Positions 25,801-38,565 of a DNA stretch of 64,000 nucleotides are shown one piece after another. The notes below the pieces were generated by a model. The model had not been told where the DNA came from and did no database searches. It saw nothing but the letters and a program-made list of their open reading frames with translations. This DNA comes from Vigna angularis (lineage: Eukaryota; Streptophyta; Magnoliopsida; Fabales; Fabaceae), in NCBI RefSeq assembly GCF_016808095.1, contig NC_068970.1:21000501-21064500 (forward strand). Direction: 5' to 3'. Position numbers and translations under genes: made by a program. How positions within the stretch are numbered: position 1 is the first letter of the stretch; each line of letters opens with the position of its first letter.

Positions 25801-28056
25801 TGTAAACTTGGCGAAGAATTAGGATAAGGATTGGAAATTTTTGGAGCTTTGAGTCATTAGAGTGTCTCCAAGAACAAATTTCTTTGTGAGTGAAAAATAT
25901 AATAAGTTTATAAAATGTGAAAAGTTAAATAAGAAATTTTGGTAGCTTAAATGGTAGAAAATTATGGGGATTTCAAGAATATGGGTTCAAACTTTTTTCT
26001 ACCTTTTTCTTTAAAAAAAATTAGAAAAAAAAATAAATAAAAAAATAAAAATATTGATAGTGAATAAAGCACTCCAGGTTTGAAGGCATTATTGAGGGAT
26101 CCAATATGTCAAGTGATGATTAAACTATTAATATAATAAAATAATAAATAATATTAAAAAATTGGTGAATAGTAAAATTTTTGGACTATAAATAGCCATG
26201 AGAGGGGAAGTTATTCTGTACAAAGAGAGGAAGAATCAAGTGAGAAAGCTTGAGAAATATAGAAGAAAGAGTTAGGAATAAATTTTTAGTTACAAGAAGA
26301 GTAGAGGTTCTGGAGGGTTTTCGGGGAAACAAATTCTGAGCAAGAGATTAAGTCTGGAATAGAGGTAAGAGAGCTAACCTTTCTAAGCTTTTATATTATG
26401 ATTTAGTATTGTTTTATTACTATTCATGTCTTGAAATTATGTGTGAATACTATTAATGAAAAACATAGGTGCTTAATGTATATCTATCTATGTGAATTTC
26501 TGTGCTAATATTATATGCTGTTGTTTTGAATCTGTAAATAAGAAATTTGTTAAAACTAGTTGAGGAACACTTTGGCTAAGGAAAGACTTGGTACTTAAGT
26601 TGTCCATCGTGACGCACCTCTCTTTCCTGGAAGTCTACTCGACAAGTTTTTAACTTAAATCTTGTTGAACAGATTATGTACTGTTAAATTATTGTGCAAC
26701 ATATCTTGTTGGAATGAAAATTTATGATGAATTCATGTTATTGTGGTAGATATGGAATTATGAATTATAATTGTGATGGTAGGATAGAGGAATCTTAAAA
26801 ATCGGAGTTGGTACATTCCTGATCATAGAGCAGCCCTGGTCAAATCTAGTAAGTTGTGACTAGTCATATGTACTGGCGTTTATGGTGAGTTTGATTCATC
26901 AAACATTTGATTCTTCTCCGGTGACCATTTATGGTGATATTTTAGTATTGTTAATTTATTTTGTGATATATTCATTTTGTATGATTTCTGCGATGATTGG
27001 ATTTTATTGGATTTGAATTTATGCATCTGAACATGATATGAGTATTATGGGGAGATTTTGTAAGGGTATAATGTGAGTTGAGGAATATGAGCATGGCATG
27101 AGTCTTGTGGAGAGATTCAATAATGATATGGTATTTGTGTATATGTTGATGTTGAGGGTCCTATAGTTGGAGGTTATCATGATACTCTAATAATCATCCA
27201 GTCTCAACTAGAGAAGGATGAATTATGTGGTGAGAGGGGCAGGAGGTCCTGGTCTATGTGCCGATTTTGGACATAGTGTTTAGGACTAACCTTGTGGATG
27301 GTATGGAGTATTTTGGAAGTGTATTTGTAAGAGGCAGTAGAAGTCATCACAAGTGCATAACCTCCCGTGACCGCTCATCAACATATCATCGGAATGAGTG
27401 TCTATTGGGTATTGAGTGTCGATTGGGTATTGTGGAATGAGTGTCTATCGAGTATTGTGGAACGAGTGTCTATTAAGTATTGTGGGATGAGTGTCTATTA
27501 GTAATTGTGGTATTGTGGGATGAGTATCTATGATGCGATTATTGTATGATGGTATGAGTATCTATGATGCGATTGTTGTATGATGGTATGAGGGTGTCTG
27601 ACATAATTATTATATGAGGTTTGTTGAGTGTATCAAAGTAATAGATGAGTATCTATGATGCGATTGTTGTATGATGGTATGAGGGTGTCTGACATAATTA
27701 TTATATGAGGTTTGTTGGGTGTATCAAAGTAATTATGCATGTTTTATAAATGATTGGTTGCATGTTAGCTCACTCTACTTGTTTGTGTTTGTGTATGTGC
27801 GATGATCGTATAATTTGTTATACGGGAGCAGATGGAGGAATGTCGTTTGATTTAGTGCCAATGAAGAAAGAGATAAAAGAATAAATTAGAAGAATTCAAG
27901 TTATATTTATGAGTTTATAGTTGAAATATGAGTTTAAAACATATATATATATCAACTATATGAATTATCAATAGTGAAATTAAGGGATGTTACCTTAAAT
28001 GTAATACTACAATATATCAATTATGAATTATCAAGTGTCAGATTACGGGATGTTAC
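25801..28056 (+). mobile_element. Solo LTR, longer member of a family pair
   Basis: The sequence from about 25875 to 28056 is the same LTR family as 32353-33453. It ends in GGATGTTACA. A TATA box (ACTATAAATA, 26186-26195) and a following purine-rich leader fit an LTR promoter and R region. The left end is uncertain: TGTAAACTTGG at 25801 is a candidate, but the flanking bases do not form a duplication with those after 28056 (ATTTC). About 1.1 kb present here (26130-27235) is missing from the sister. A block 'gagtatctatgatgcgattgttgtatgatggtatgagg' to 'gtatcaaagtaat' is tandemly repeated at 27530-27740. The frame 27258-27440 is LTR sequence, not a gene. Confidence 0.75.
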
Positions 28057-29367
28057 AATTTCTTAATATAAACAATATTTATTATACTTTGGACATTATA
28101 TAAATGGTTTAGTTATTTTCTATGAGTTGTATTAATTTAAACATTTCATATAATTCAACCAAAAGCTCCGCAGTCATAATTACTATTAACTTTTATTGTG
28201 CAAAATATACCTTATTTCCTCTTGATAATTTTATTCACTCACTTCTTCGAAAGAAAAAAAGTGAAATAGATTGATTTTCTATTTTAATAACATTTTTAAA
28301 TGTAACATTCATATTTAACATATTTACACTATTAATCAAAATATTACAATTTAAATATCTATTTATAGTGCTCCTTAATATGTTAAATAAATTTCTTACA
28401 ATATATAAAATTTATATACAATATAAACAATATAATATGACTATACTCTAATCAACTACCACCAGTCTCATTGTTTATCAACTTTCATACCTGCATTATT
28501 CTCTATTTACCTATAGTATACTAGCATTACAAACAGATAAATCACAACAAGCACAAAAATATGATAAGTTAGTGTAAATTTAAATCATATTAATTATAAA
28601 TATAGTAGCATTTTTATCTTAAGAATCATTGCCCTCTTATTTCACATCCTACATATCAAACCAAACTAAAGTACAACTAAATCAAAGCTTCTACAACATT
28701 CACACATTCCATACTTCTTCTTTTTCCTATAAAATCTTAAATCATCACACATATCATGCATATGTATCTTACTTCAATCCCAACTTATCATATATCATCA
28801 ATCACATATTATTTAATTATTTTTTAATGTTAATAATTCATAACTTACTTTTTATTGTATTAACATAATATTCACATACAATATTTTTATTTATATCAAA
28901 ATTTTTAAAAACATTACTCTAACCATAGACTTCTAATCAAATATCTCAATGGTCAAAGTGAAGAATCATGCGTCTAGGACTAGTTGTCAAAATTTCATCA
29001 TAATCCAACGTTAATGAAATAAGAATCCAAATATTCTCGAGATGACTTAAAAAAAATATGACATTTGATGTTGAGTAAGTTTTGCCAAGCTCTAAAATCT
29101 CCTAGGACTCGTTGATTTGAGAGCACCTAGTGATCCATAAGTGTCATCCAACATCAACAAGTCAATGAAATATTGTTTGATTGACGCCAATAGTACTACA
29201 AGGACGCTCGACATTGCACCAAATATTTAAAATTTCTTTTTAAGTATTAATTGATCAATTGAACTCTTCTTGAGCTATTTACCATTTAATATACTTTACA
29301 AGATCATAATGTAATCCTATTTTAGCTCAAGAAGTATCAATTTGAATAATTAATTGTCTCATATTTA

Positions 29368-29371
<4 letters not shown>
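28057..29371. other. Intergenic DNA with one small inverted repeat
   Basis: AT-rich. Around 29250-29355 the words 'attaattgatcaattgaactcttcttgagct' and, 45 bases later, the near-reverse-complement form an imperfect stem of about 30 bases. The frame 28629-28868 shows no known motif. Confidence 0.4.

Positions 29372-29412
<41 letters not shown>
29372..29412. repeat. (AT)n microsatellite
   Basis: About 20 AT units. Confidence 0.95.
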
Positions 29413-29415
<3 letters not shown>

Positions 29416-30594
29416 ACTAAATTATATAAATAACGGTGGCATGAAATTGTACAAATGTCATTGTGCTTTATCTATCCTATATTTACCTCTCTTATTTTTC
29501 TTATAAAATATTACATTAATATTGTATTTACATTGTTTGAATAACATTATGCATTAATAAGGGGTGTTATTGTAAGTGAGATATTTGTATAATTTCATGA
29601 AATCTTCAATATAATTACTGTAATTTACACTATATTTTAAAATGTGAACGTTTGTTCATTAATTCACGATTAATATATATCATTTAACAGTTATAAAACA
29701 TAATATTAAGTAATTATTACAGATTGATAATTAACCTCATATAAGTTTTGAAAACATCTTAATAAACTATATTTGACAAAAAAAAAACTTAACAAGGATA
29801 CTAGTAACTCCTAACTTTTTACATTTGAAACAAAAATGTAATAAACTTTACTAAAATAGTTAAATATATTACTTACACTAGTACAATAAAGGAAAACGAC
29901 AGCGGTTATTTTCGCTGATAGGCACCGGTTCTTGAACCGAGGCATATTCGGGCGAGGTAAAAAGCAGTGGACTTTATGCCTCGATTTTGAAACGGGACAT
30001 ATAATAATACGATTAGGCCTCGGTTCTAACAACCGAAATCGTTTCTCTCCCTTTACTGCCTCGGTTGGAGCCAGAACCGAGGCAGTAGGGTCCATTTTTT
30101 ATTTTTTTTTTCTTCTTCTTTAGCCACTCGTATCATTTTGGTGCCTCAAGCTTCTGTCTTTGCTCACTCAAGCTTCTTGACAAAAATCATTTTGGTGCCC
30201 CATGCCCAAGTTCCAAACCCCATGGGAGACACACTCAGAGGACCCATCTTCACCTGCCACAATCAACCATTGAAATTTGAAGCTACCTTCCCACTCACAC
30301 CGTACCACACCACGCATGCCGCAAAAGGAAAATTCATTCCAGGGGCCAACACTGCAAACTGAGAGTGCCATTGATGAAGGGTGAGTGAAAATATGAAACA
30401 CTGATAGAAGAATCAGACAGACACTTGCTCAAGCTTCTTGACAAAAATCATTTTGGTGCCTCAAGCTTCTCAGATTCAATTCAACAAATCAATTTAACAG
30501 TCAAATTCAATTTAACAAAGGAACCAAACAAATCAAAACAAAATCAAATCTGGACAAAAAAGCTTCTGGATCCGCACAAGCTGGACAAAAAGAA

Positions 30595-30930
30595 ATGAAA
30601 TCTGGATCCGCATCCGCCTCCGCCATCACCACTGCCTCTGTCGCTTCTCCTCCTCCTCCGTCACATCCTCTGCATTCGCCTCCGCGCCCTCCGCATTCGC
30701 CCCCGCGCCCTCCGCATCTGCCTCCGCCACAAGGCCCTCATCCTCGCGCCATTCTTCTCCGATATTCTCCTCCAGCCGCCGCATCTCATCGGAGATTGTC
30801 CACTCCTCTGTCGCGCGCTGCTCTTCCTCCGTCGCCGCCGACTGCGCGATGCCTCTCCTTCCTCTTCATCGAGTGCTCTTTACGGAAACGGTGGCAGATC
30901 TGGGGCTGGCAGTGGCGTGGTGTGGTTTAG
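30595..30930 (+). other. Ser/Pro-rich GC-rich frame inside CACTA element
   Basis: A 111-residue open frame made largely of Ser, Pro, His and Ala with repeated 'SPPRPPH'-like steps. It is a simple-sequence translation; it could be a fragment of a captured proline-rich gene or just a C-rich repeat. No domain is visible. Confidence 0.2.
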
Positions 30931-30984
30931 TTGTGGGAGGTTCGTGGGGGTAAGGAAGAAGCGGCAATGGAATGGAGGGAGAGA

Positions 30985-31135
30985 AGAATCCAAGAGCGAG
31001 AGGAGGCGAGAGCCTGGGGAGGGAGGCGAGAGCCAGGGGAGGCGAGAGCCAGGGGAGGGGAGGCGAGGGGAGGGAGGGAGGGAGAGCCAGGGGAGGGAGG
31101 GAGGGAGGGAGAGCCAGGGGAGGCGAGAGTGCTTA
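30985..31135. repeat. G-rich purine minisatellite
   Basis: Units of GGGAGGCGAGAGCCAGG and GGGAGGGAGGGA repeat with almost no pyrimidines on the plus strand. Several runs of four or more GGG tracts with one-base loops (for example about 31067-31085 and 31093-31112) fit the quadruplex pattern G3N1-7 x4. Confidence 0.85.
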
Positions 31136-31487
31136 GGGAGATATAGGTTAAGTTGGGGAAAATTTTGGGGAAAAAAAGAGAGGCTTATATGCCTCGGGTC
31201 TGAGCAGTAGAGGCTTATGCCTCGGTCCTTCCCACAAACCGGTGTCGTATAGTTCTTTCACCTCGGGTTCCTCTTAACCGCGTCAGAAACTGCGTCAGAC
31301 ACTAATATTTAGGCACCGATTGTCTTTACAACCGAAGTAATATCTCTTTTTGGCACCGGTCTCGTCTGAACCGAGGCCTATAAGGTCTCATTAATTACCA
31401 AACTGCCACCGTGTCGGAATAGACAGCGGTTTTGTATAAAAAGAGGTCTATTGTGCGAGTTTAAAAGTATATTTTGTACTAGTGTTA

Positions 31488-32210
31488 CAAAAATTTTAAA
31501 TATTGTTTTTTTACTTTATAAATTAATTACCTTAGAAATACATAATTAAATCTACTTTATTTATCTAAGGTATTTAAGGTTATTTTAGTCTTACTATAAA
31601 GTTTTATCTGCTTTATTTATGTAAAAGGAGATTCTAATTGAAATGACAGTAACAATTTTTGTTTATTATATATGAAATTTGAGAGATAAAAATGGATATT
31701 AGAAAAGGTTGAGAAACAAAGGTTTTTACATAAGAAAAGGATAACACCAACTAAAATCAATATTAGAGGTAAAGATTTTGGATTACAAGTAAACTCTAAA
31801 TAATAAAACTCAAAACCGAGATAATGTGTTTGAAGTTCGATGAATTCTCACTTTTTTTAGGTATGTTAGTTTTTCATATCTATTAAAGGGATTTGTGATT
31901 TGATGATATATTTATTTTTTACTCATAACATGATGGCGAGGGTGACGAGTCTTGACAGCATTATTGGCTTAATATACAGACATTCTTGACTTAGTACACA
32001 AAGTTTCTTAAAAGTGAAATCTAGATTGTTGATCGATGGAAGAAGAAACAAACCATAACTAAAAAAACAGTGAAGAAAATGTGCATTATGCTTTTTTTTT
32101 CATCCACTTTTCTCCTTTCAAAATCTCCATGCTTACCCACTTCTATGTTCATTCAAAGAAATTTTATTTCATATTCTATGCTATAGACTTCCATCATATT
32201 AGTTTAGAAA
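31488..32210. other. Intergenic DNA
   Basis: No gene recognised. Confidence 0.4.
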
Positions 32211-32352
32211 CACTAAAAAAAATCATCAAATAACAAACTAATTTTAAAAAATAATAATTAGTTATATATTAACTAATTTAAATATATTTTATAAACTAAA
32301 AATCATTAGTATCTAAAATAATTTTTATCATAAAATAAAAAATTATAATTAA

Positions 32353-33289
32353 TGTAAGACCCATGAAAAATATTTACCTTAATAGTAACAATTTTATTAC
32401 TAGTAGTAATAAATTTCTTTGTGAATGGAAAATATAATAAGTTTATAAAATGTGGAAAGCTAAATAAGAAATTTTGGTAGCTTAAATGGTAGAAAATTAT
32501 GGAGATTTCAAGAACATGGATTCAAACTCTTTTCTACCCTTTTCTTTAAAAAAATAAAATTAAAAAAATAAAATAAAATAAAATTAAAAATTAAAATATT
32601 GATAGTGGATAGAGCACTCCAGGTTTGAAGGCATTATTGAGGGATCCAATATGTCAAGTGGTGATTAAAATATTAATATAATGGCAGGAGATCCTGGTCT
32701 ATGTGCCGGTTTTGGACATAGTGTTGAGGACTAACCTTGTGGATGATATGGACATAGTGTTGAAGACTAACCTTGTGGATGATATGGACATAGTGTTGAG
32801 GACTAACCTTGTGGATGATATGGAGTATTTTGGAAGTGTATTTGTAAGAGGAAGTAGAAGTCATCACAAGTGCATAACCTCCCGTGACCGCTCATCAACA
32901 CATCATCGGAATGAGTGTCTATTGGGTATTGTGGAATGAGTGTCTATTGAGTATTGTGGAACGAGTGTCTATTAAGTATTGTGGGATGAGTGTCTATTAG
33001 TAATTGTGGTATTGTGGGATGAGTATCTATGATGCGATTGTGGTATGAGGGTGTCTGACATAATTATTATATGAGGTTTGTTGAGTGTATCAAAGTAATT
33101 ATGCATGTTTTATAAATGATTGATTGCATGTTAGCTCACCTTACTTGTTTGTGTTTGTGTATGTGCGATGATCGTATAATTCGTTATACGGGAGCAGATA
33201 GAGGAATGTCGTCTGATTCAGTGCCAATGAAGAAAGAGATAGAAGAATAAATTAGAAGAATTCGAGTTATATTTATGAGTTTATAGTTG

Positions 33290-33353
<64 letters not shown>

Positions 33354-33453
33354 ACTATGAATTATCAAGTGTGAGATTAAGGAATGTTACGTTAAAATAA
33401 TGCTACAATATATCAATTATGAATTATCAAGTATGAGATTACGAGATGTTATA
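32353..33453 (+). mobile_element. Solo LTR with ATTAA target duplication
   Basis: Starts TGTAAGACCC and ends GAGATGTTATA, flanked by ATTAA on both sides (32348-32352 and 33454-33458). The expected terminal CA has become TA, consistent with C-to-T decay. Relative to the sister LTR at 25.8-28.1 kb it lacks the 1.1 kb holding the TATA box, so this copy probably cannot start transcription. It has a 36-base block ('gacatagtgttgaggactaaccttgtggatgatatg') in three tandem copies (about 32714-32821) where the sister has one. The frame 32703-32939 comes from that triplication and is not a gene. Confidence 0.9.
33292..33351. repeat. (AT)30 microsatellite inside solo LTR
   Basis: About 60 bases of pure AT. 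The equivalent place in the sister LTR (about 27939-27951) has only six or so units. Confidence 0.95.
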
Positions 33454-33505
33454 ATTAACTTGTAAATTAGAATTTAAATTATTCTGATATTAATTACCAA
33501 GGGAA

Positions 33506-35639
33506 CATGTGAAGATATTCCTTTAGGTAATTTATATAATGTAATGTTTCTTTATTATTGTTATGATATTAATATGATTTTATTATCTATCATAACTTCA
33601 ACAGAGCTTTTAGGTATAAGATAAAAGGTTTTTTTTTTATTGTCATAATCTATAACCTAATTTTGCTATATATAAGTGTAACGTGAGACAACTTATTTGG
33701 ATATTAGATAAAATATTATTTTTGTATAATTTATATACTTCCATTATTTATTGTCATTAAAATTTGTTTAGGTATTAAATAAAAGATAATTTCCCTCTTC
33801 CATTAGTTTATTTATACATATGTTTAAAATTTATTCTAGTATTATACGAACACTTAGTTAATTATTTTTTATTGACATGGTTTTCTAATTTTAAATGGTT
33901 CAATTTAATTGTGAAAAATGAAATTTACTAAAATCGGAGTATATTGTTTTAGGTATTAGTTTCAATGACAACCTGATCGAGATATGATAAGTTAAAAATG
34001 TAATGAACAGTTCGAGAGAGAAAAAACAAATTACAATTAAACATTTTATAAATATATATATAATACGACTTATATGTGACTAAATAATACTTTTATTTGT
34101 GACTTAGAAACTCACTCCATACATAACATTCTCCGATCAATGGCGGAGGAGTGGGGTTGGCCGTGACCCCATCAAATTTTTGAAACTTTTTAAATTAAAT
34201 ATGTAATATATGTTAAAAATTGATGAGAATTAAATTAAGTATAATTTTAATTTTTTTTACTTGTCTTCTGTTTTTATATATTTTCTTTTGTTTAAAAATA
34301 AAAAATAAAGTAACACACAAATTTATTGTTTCTACTTTTTTTTCTGTTTTATTTTTGAAGAAAATTAAATGTAACTCTATTTAATAGTGAAATATTAGTT
34401 TAGGTGTATATTATTTTTTGTGAATGTAGAAGGAAAAGTGGTGTATTACGTGTTTTTTCACAACTAATTTTTTATTATGACTTGATTTAATTATTAATGA
34501 GTTAAGAATCTCAAAGAGAATAATCCTTTTAGATATACGTTATTTCTATAACATTCAATTTTAATAGTTTATAATTAGACATCACATATTTAATATGAAA
34601 AAACAAATAACTCATAGGTACATAATATTATTATAGTTATTTTAAATATAACTATAACACCAAAAATATGTATTACACCAAGTCAAAAGTATAATACTAT
34701 TTTTAAAAACATTGTTTTAAATAGGAAACCAAATTGTTTAACTTTAAACTTCAACACCACTCTCATCCTACATTAGATATAGCGGAACATTCTCATTTGC
34801 ACACACCGCTAAGGTGATCATTGCAAACAAGAAAGACAAATATACAAACAAAGAAAAAAGAATAAATTAATGTACCATAAAGTCAATCATACAACATTTA
34901 TAGAGATATTAACACAAATAAAATTTTCAAATCAATAAATCCTAATACATGAAATCGTTGGTACTAGACTTGACAATCCGGATATATGTATTAATATTAG
35001 ACTCTAGCGAGTTATGCACTTGTGGTGACCTATACTAATCTACAAAGTTATTGTCAAGTTTCACTCTACTACACACAAGGTTAGTTCGTTAACACCTTTA
35101 TCTAAGGTAAGACCCCTAGACTAGGACCTTCAACTTCTTTCACCACATACCCCACCCTTCTCTACTTGAGTTTGGATGGTTATTAAAGCGTCAAGATAAT
35201 TCCCAAAATGGAATTCATATACACCTTTGAAACACCACTATAGAATCTTCCCAAGAGGTCTATGGAATTATGCTAACACACATACCATACTCATCATCAC
35301 ATTTTCATACATGAATAAACATCATGCATACTTAGGCATACAACAAGTACATTGTAATTTTTCAAACAACCATGGTAATCCACTTCAAACAAATCAAAGG
35401 ATAAAGAAATCACAGAAACACACACTGGTGCACAGAGTGGCACTCAATGCAAGACCTCCTACAAAAGAGAGCGCTCAACGAAAATCCCGTCGCTCAACAC
35501 CAAACTTTTTGCAAGAGGTTTGCGCTCAGTGGAAATCTTGATGATCAGTGTCATTCTTCTCGCAAAACGTCTTGCTCAGCAATGTCATTCTATCGCTCAG
35601 TGACTTGGAATTAAAATGGTTTCAGACCTGTAATGAAAA
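33506..35639. other. Intergenic DNA, partly retrotransposon-like
   Basis: AT-rich to about 34700, then richer in C. 34138-34200 ('atggcggaggagtggggttggccgtgacccc') looks like a fragment of a dispersed repeat. From about 34950 the text ('cgctcaacg', 'gcgctcagtgg') resembles a legume LTR-element style, but no ends were found. Frames such as 35227-35541 are not recognised. Confidence 0.35.
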
Positions 35640-36374
35640 ATAATGTTCAATGGTGCCCTACCACCGCTTAGCTCCAAACTCACACAACCAATGGACGCTC
35701 AACGTTCTGGATCAAAAATGCTTTCAGACTTGCACAACCAAGCTTGTGCTCAATTCCACACTAGTACTACTTAGTGCCATACCAAAAAATAGTAAGCTCA
35801 ATTTTGTGATTTAGAGAACCAGGAACCTGCTGAGATGATCAAATTAAAATTCTTAACTTAGTGCTTGATTCAAAAACAATTTTCAATGTTGAAGTGTATA
35901 CCAATTTGTTCAAATGGTCAGATCATCAGTTCCTCGACTCAACACCAATTCAAATAGGGTCAAACAACACATAAATAATGCAACATATTCATATTACTCA
36001 TTAATTCGACCACCAATATTAGAAATCAATCAACCTCAAATAGATCAAGCATGTAATTTAACCGTCTTCAAACATCTAAATTCTAAAACAAGGTAATTAG
36101 TTTTCTTTACTTGGGGAATGACCAAACAACTCTAGAGATTCTACAATGGCTCCAAAAGCAGAGGAAATTCAATTTGTTCCTATGAACAATATAAACACGA
36201 TCAGGGTACAATGTTAGGACACTACAAAAAAGAAGGGCATTACCAAAGGCCAGGAGCCCTCGGAAACAGCCCGAAACCGTCGGTAAAAGGTAATTATAGA
36301 CGGCTTATCGACAGCCAAAGAGTCCTCGATAAATCCCTTGTCGCTAACATTTACCGATGGCTTCCGCCCTTCGG

Positions 36375-36495
36375 TAATTACCGAGGGCCAAAAGCCTTCG
36401 GCAATTACCCAGGGCCAAAAGCCTTCGATAATTACCGACGGCCAAAAGCCTTCGATAATTACCGAAGGGCAAAAGCCTTCGTAATAACCGAAGGG
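36375..36495. repeat. Subterminal tandem array of the CACTA element
   Basis: About four units of AATTACCGA(G/C)GGCCAAAAGCCTTCG, each itself a near palindrome. In known CACTA elements such arrays bind the element's transposase; here that is inference. Confidence 0.8.
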
Positions 36496-38565
36496 CGTTC
36501 TGAACCTTGTCCTGTCATGCACCACTGGACTTTCATTAAACAGTTTAGTTGCAGGATTTTCCAACAAATTAAATCAAGCAATTACTGGCTTGCAACAAAA
36601 GGTGGCACTCAAAATGAACTTAGGAGAGACTCTAAAGTGGATTTAAAAAGCAAGAAAAAATTATAAGTTGCAATGTGAATTCACTCGTTCACTTCCATTT
36701 TAAAGCCAATTTTGATGGTTTAAGAGATGATTATGCATATAGGCATAAAAATGACCATTTGAATAGTGCACACAACTTTAAAATGGAAAAATAAACTTGC
36801 TCAAACTTTGTATATGCACAAACACAACAAGATTCAACAAATCATACTTGCTATAGCCAAATATGCATGAAAATGTTACCAAAACTACACCAGAATTTAG
36901 AATTCAGTGAAATGAAATGAAGACAACAGTTGCAATGACTCTAAGACATCCTAAAACACTTGATATAACTGCAGAGAATCAGCTAGAAGAATTTAAACAC
37001 CTAAGACACAAGCAAAGATATCAATCACGGTGAAAAGATTGATCAAAAAAGCAATAACAACACCTTGTTTCAGGATTTATTAGCAACTCAACTATGCTTT
37101 TTGCACTTTAGTGATTAATACAGGTTGCTATTACTTGGAACATGTTTAATATCATTATACAAACTTGCACATTGCTTAAGAAACAAAAAAGTTCCAGTGA
37201 AACAGATTTATGAGATTGCACCGGATTTATTCCATTTTGTGCAAAATTTTTGAAACAGAATCATGTTTTAACTGATGTAGCACATATAATCAAGGCTAGA
37301 CATTGTCTCATTGCCTTATATGATTCATAAATGACTACAAATGCACTGCAACTAGAGAAAAGAATCAAACCTTAGCTGGAAAAAAAATTCTGCACTAGAA
37401 AAAGTCCCTAGTTTGATGGTTTGATACTAAAAAACATATGCAAGTGATTTAAACACACAACTGAATGTTCAAGTAACTTTATTTGATGATTTTAATTGTC
37501 TTTAAACTCTAAAATGAGTTATAAACAGCCTGCAACTCAAAATCACTACTCCACTTCTATTTTAACTCAAAAAGTGATGGTTTTCACTGTGTTAAATGTC
37601 CTTGCAATGTCCAATTCGAGTTTGATCATGCTTAGTTATTCTTTTCAAGCTTAGTTTAGTGTATTTACACTTTCTACAGTTATTTGCATTGATAGCTAGC
37701 TGTTTGAATCATTATAACTTAGAATGAGGTGTGTAGTTGTTTAATTTGCTACATTATTAGCTGTTATAAGGTCAAATTTTGGAATCTACTATTTATATGC
37801 CAAATAATAGCTCAAAAGACTTTGTTTTGATGATTTAAAGTTGTTCTAAAATTCTAATTTGACTTATAACCATTGTTGTGCAATTTCACAACTCAAAACC
37901 TCAATTTACAGTTCATTTTTTCTAGTGCAAAGTTGAATCCAACTCTGATTTTTGAATTTGTGCATTTGTAATTGGTTTGGGTTGTAACAAAAGCTAGGTT
38001 GTGATTTGAATTGAAACATGTGAAAAAGAAACATTATACAGGTGCTAAAAGGCATTTACTCTAATGGTTTGATCATGAGCACACTCTTTTTGGCAAAAAT
38101 TTATTGATTCTAATTGCTTGAGACAAGTGTATTTGATGCATTCATACATGTTTCAAGTGCTAACAATCAGAAATTATCACTGAATCTCAAAAAGAGTAGT
38201 TGAGTTGATCATTTTTCTAGTTTTATCATTGTTTCTAGTTTTATCATTGTTTCTGTTTTTTGTAGAGCTTTGCACCGTGCTTTAGTCTTTGAGTGGTTTT
38301 AGGTCACTTCATATCTCCTAGTTGATAGTTTGCAACTAGGTCTAGTTGATTAGGACCTTCTTATGCATTTAATTGAACCACCCAACCTTGACTCTGCTGT
38401 TTCTCCATTCTGCAACAATTATTAGTGAAATTTTCTGCATTTATGGGAACTGCCACTATCAATTGTTGATTCTATGTGTGATAAGCATCTTTTTAATTTT
38501 TACTTCAAAATTGGTTGGCTTCTTCTACTACCTTTGAGTACTAACACATGTGTATTCCTTTAGAT

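Larger units (their letters stand above)
29876..31484. mobile_element. Non-autonomous CACTA element with TTA target duplication
   Basis: The ends are CACTAGTACAA and TTGTACTAGTG, an exact 11-base terminal inverted repeat, flanked on both sides by TTA (29873-29875 and 31485-31487), the three-base duplication typical of CACTA transposons. The first and last 300 bases hold many copies of GCACCGGTT / AACCGAGGC in both orientations, the subterminal transposase-binding type of array. The 1609-base element has no transposase. Its centre carries a duplicated 'cttcttgacaaaaatcattttggtgcc' block (about 30170 and 30432), a Ser/Pro-rich GC-rich frame (30595-30930) and a purine-rich minisatellite. These GC-rich pieces are unlike the surrounding AT-rich DNA and may be captured host sequence; no source gene is recognised. 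Confidence 0.92.
32211..33505. repeat. MITE of the 16.8-kb family, interrupted by a solo LTR
   Basis: 32211-32352 begins CACTAAAAAAAATCATCAAA and follows the left arm of the MITE at 16802 almost word for word ('atatattaactaattta', 'ataaactaaaa', then 'ttataatt'). After the solo LTR, 33454-33505 ('attaacttgtaaattagaatttaaattatt') continues the match to 16940-16990. The MITE was thus in place before the LTR element entered it. Its right part beyond about 33505 is not recognisable. Confidence 0.7.

Noticed and set aside
27258..27440. Frame shared with 32703-32939 that looks like a conserved small protein
   Set aside because: Conservation reflects two copies of the same LTR; the third copy at 53215 destroys the frame.
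25796..28061. Target-site duplication for the longer solo LTR
   Set aside because: The bases before 25801 (ATCCTC) and after 28056 (ATTTC) do not match well, so the left end stays open.
28629..28868. 79-residue Ser/Tyr/His-rich frame
   Set aside because: AT-rich translation without motif, splice partners or conservation elsewhere in the window.
36211..36666. 151-residue frame and its 117-residue antisense with repeated 'KAFDNYRRP' steps
   Set aside because: Translation of the CACTA subterminal repeat array.
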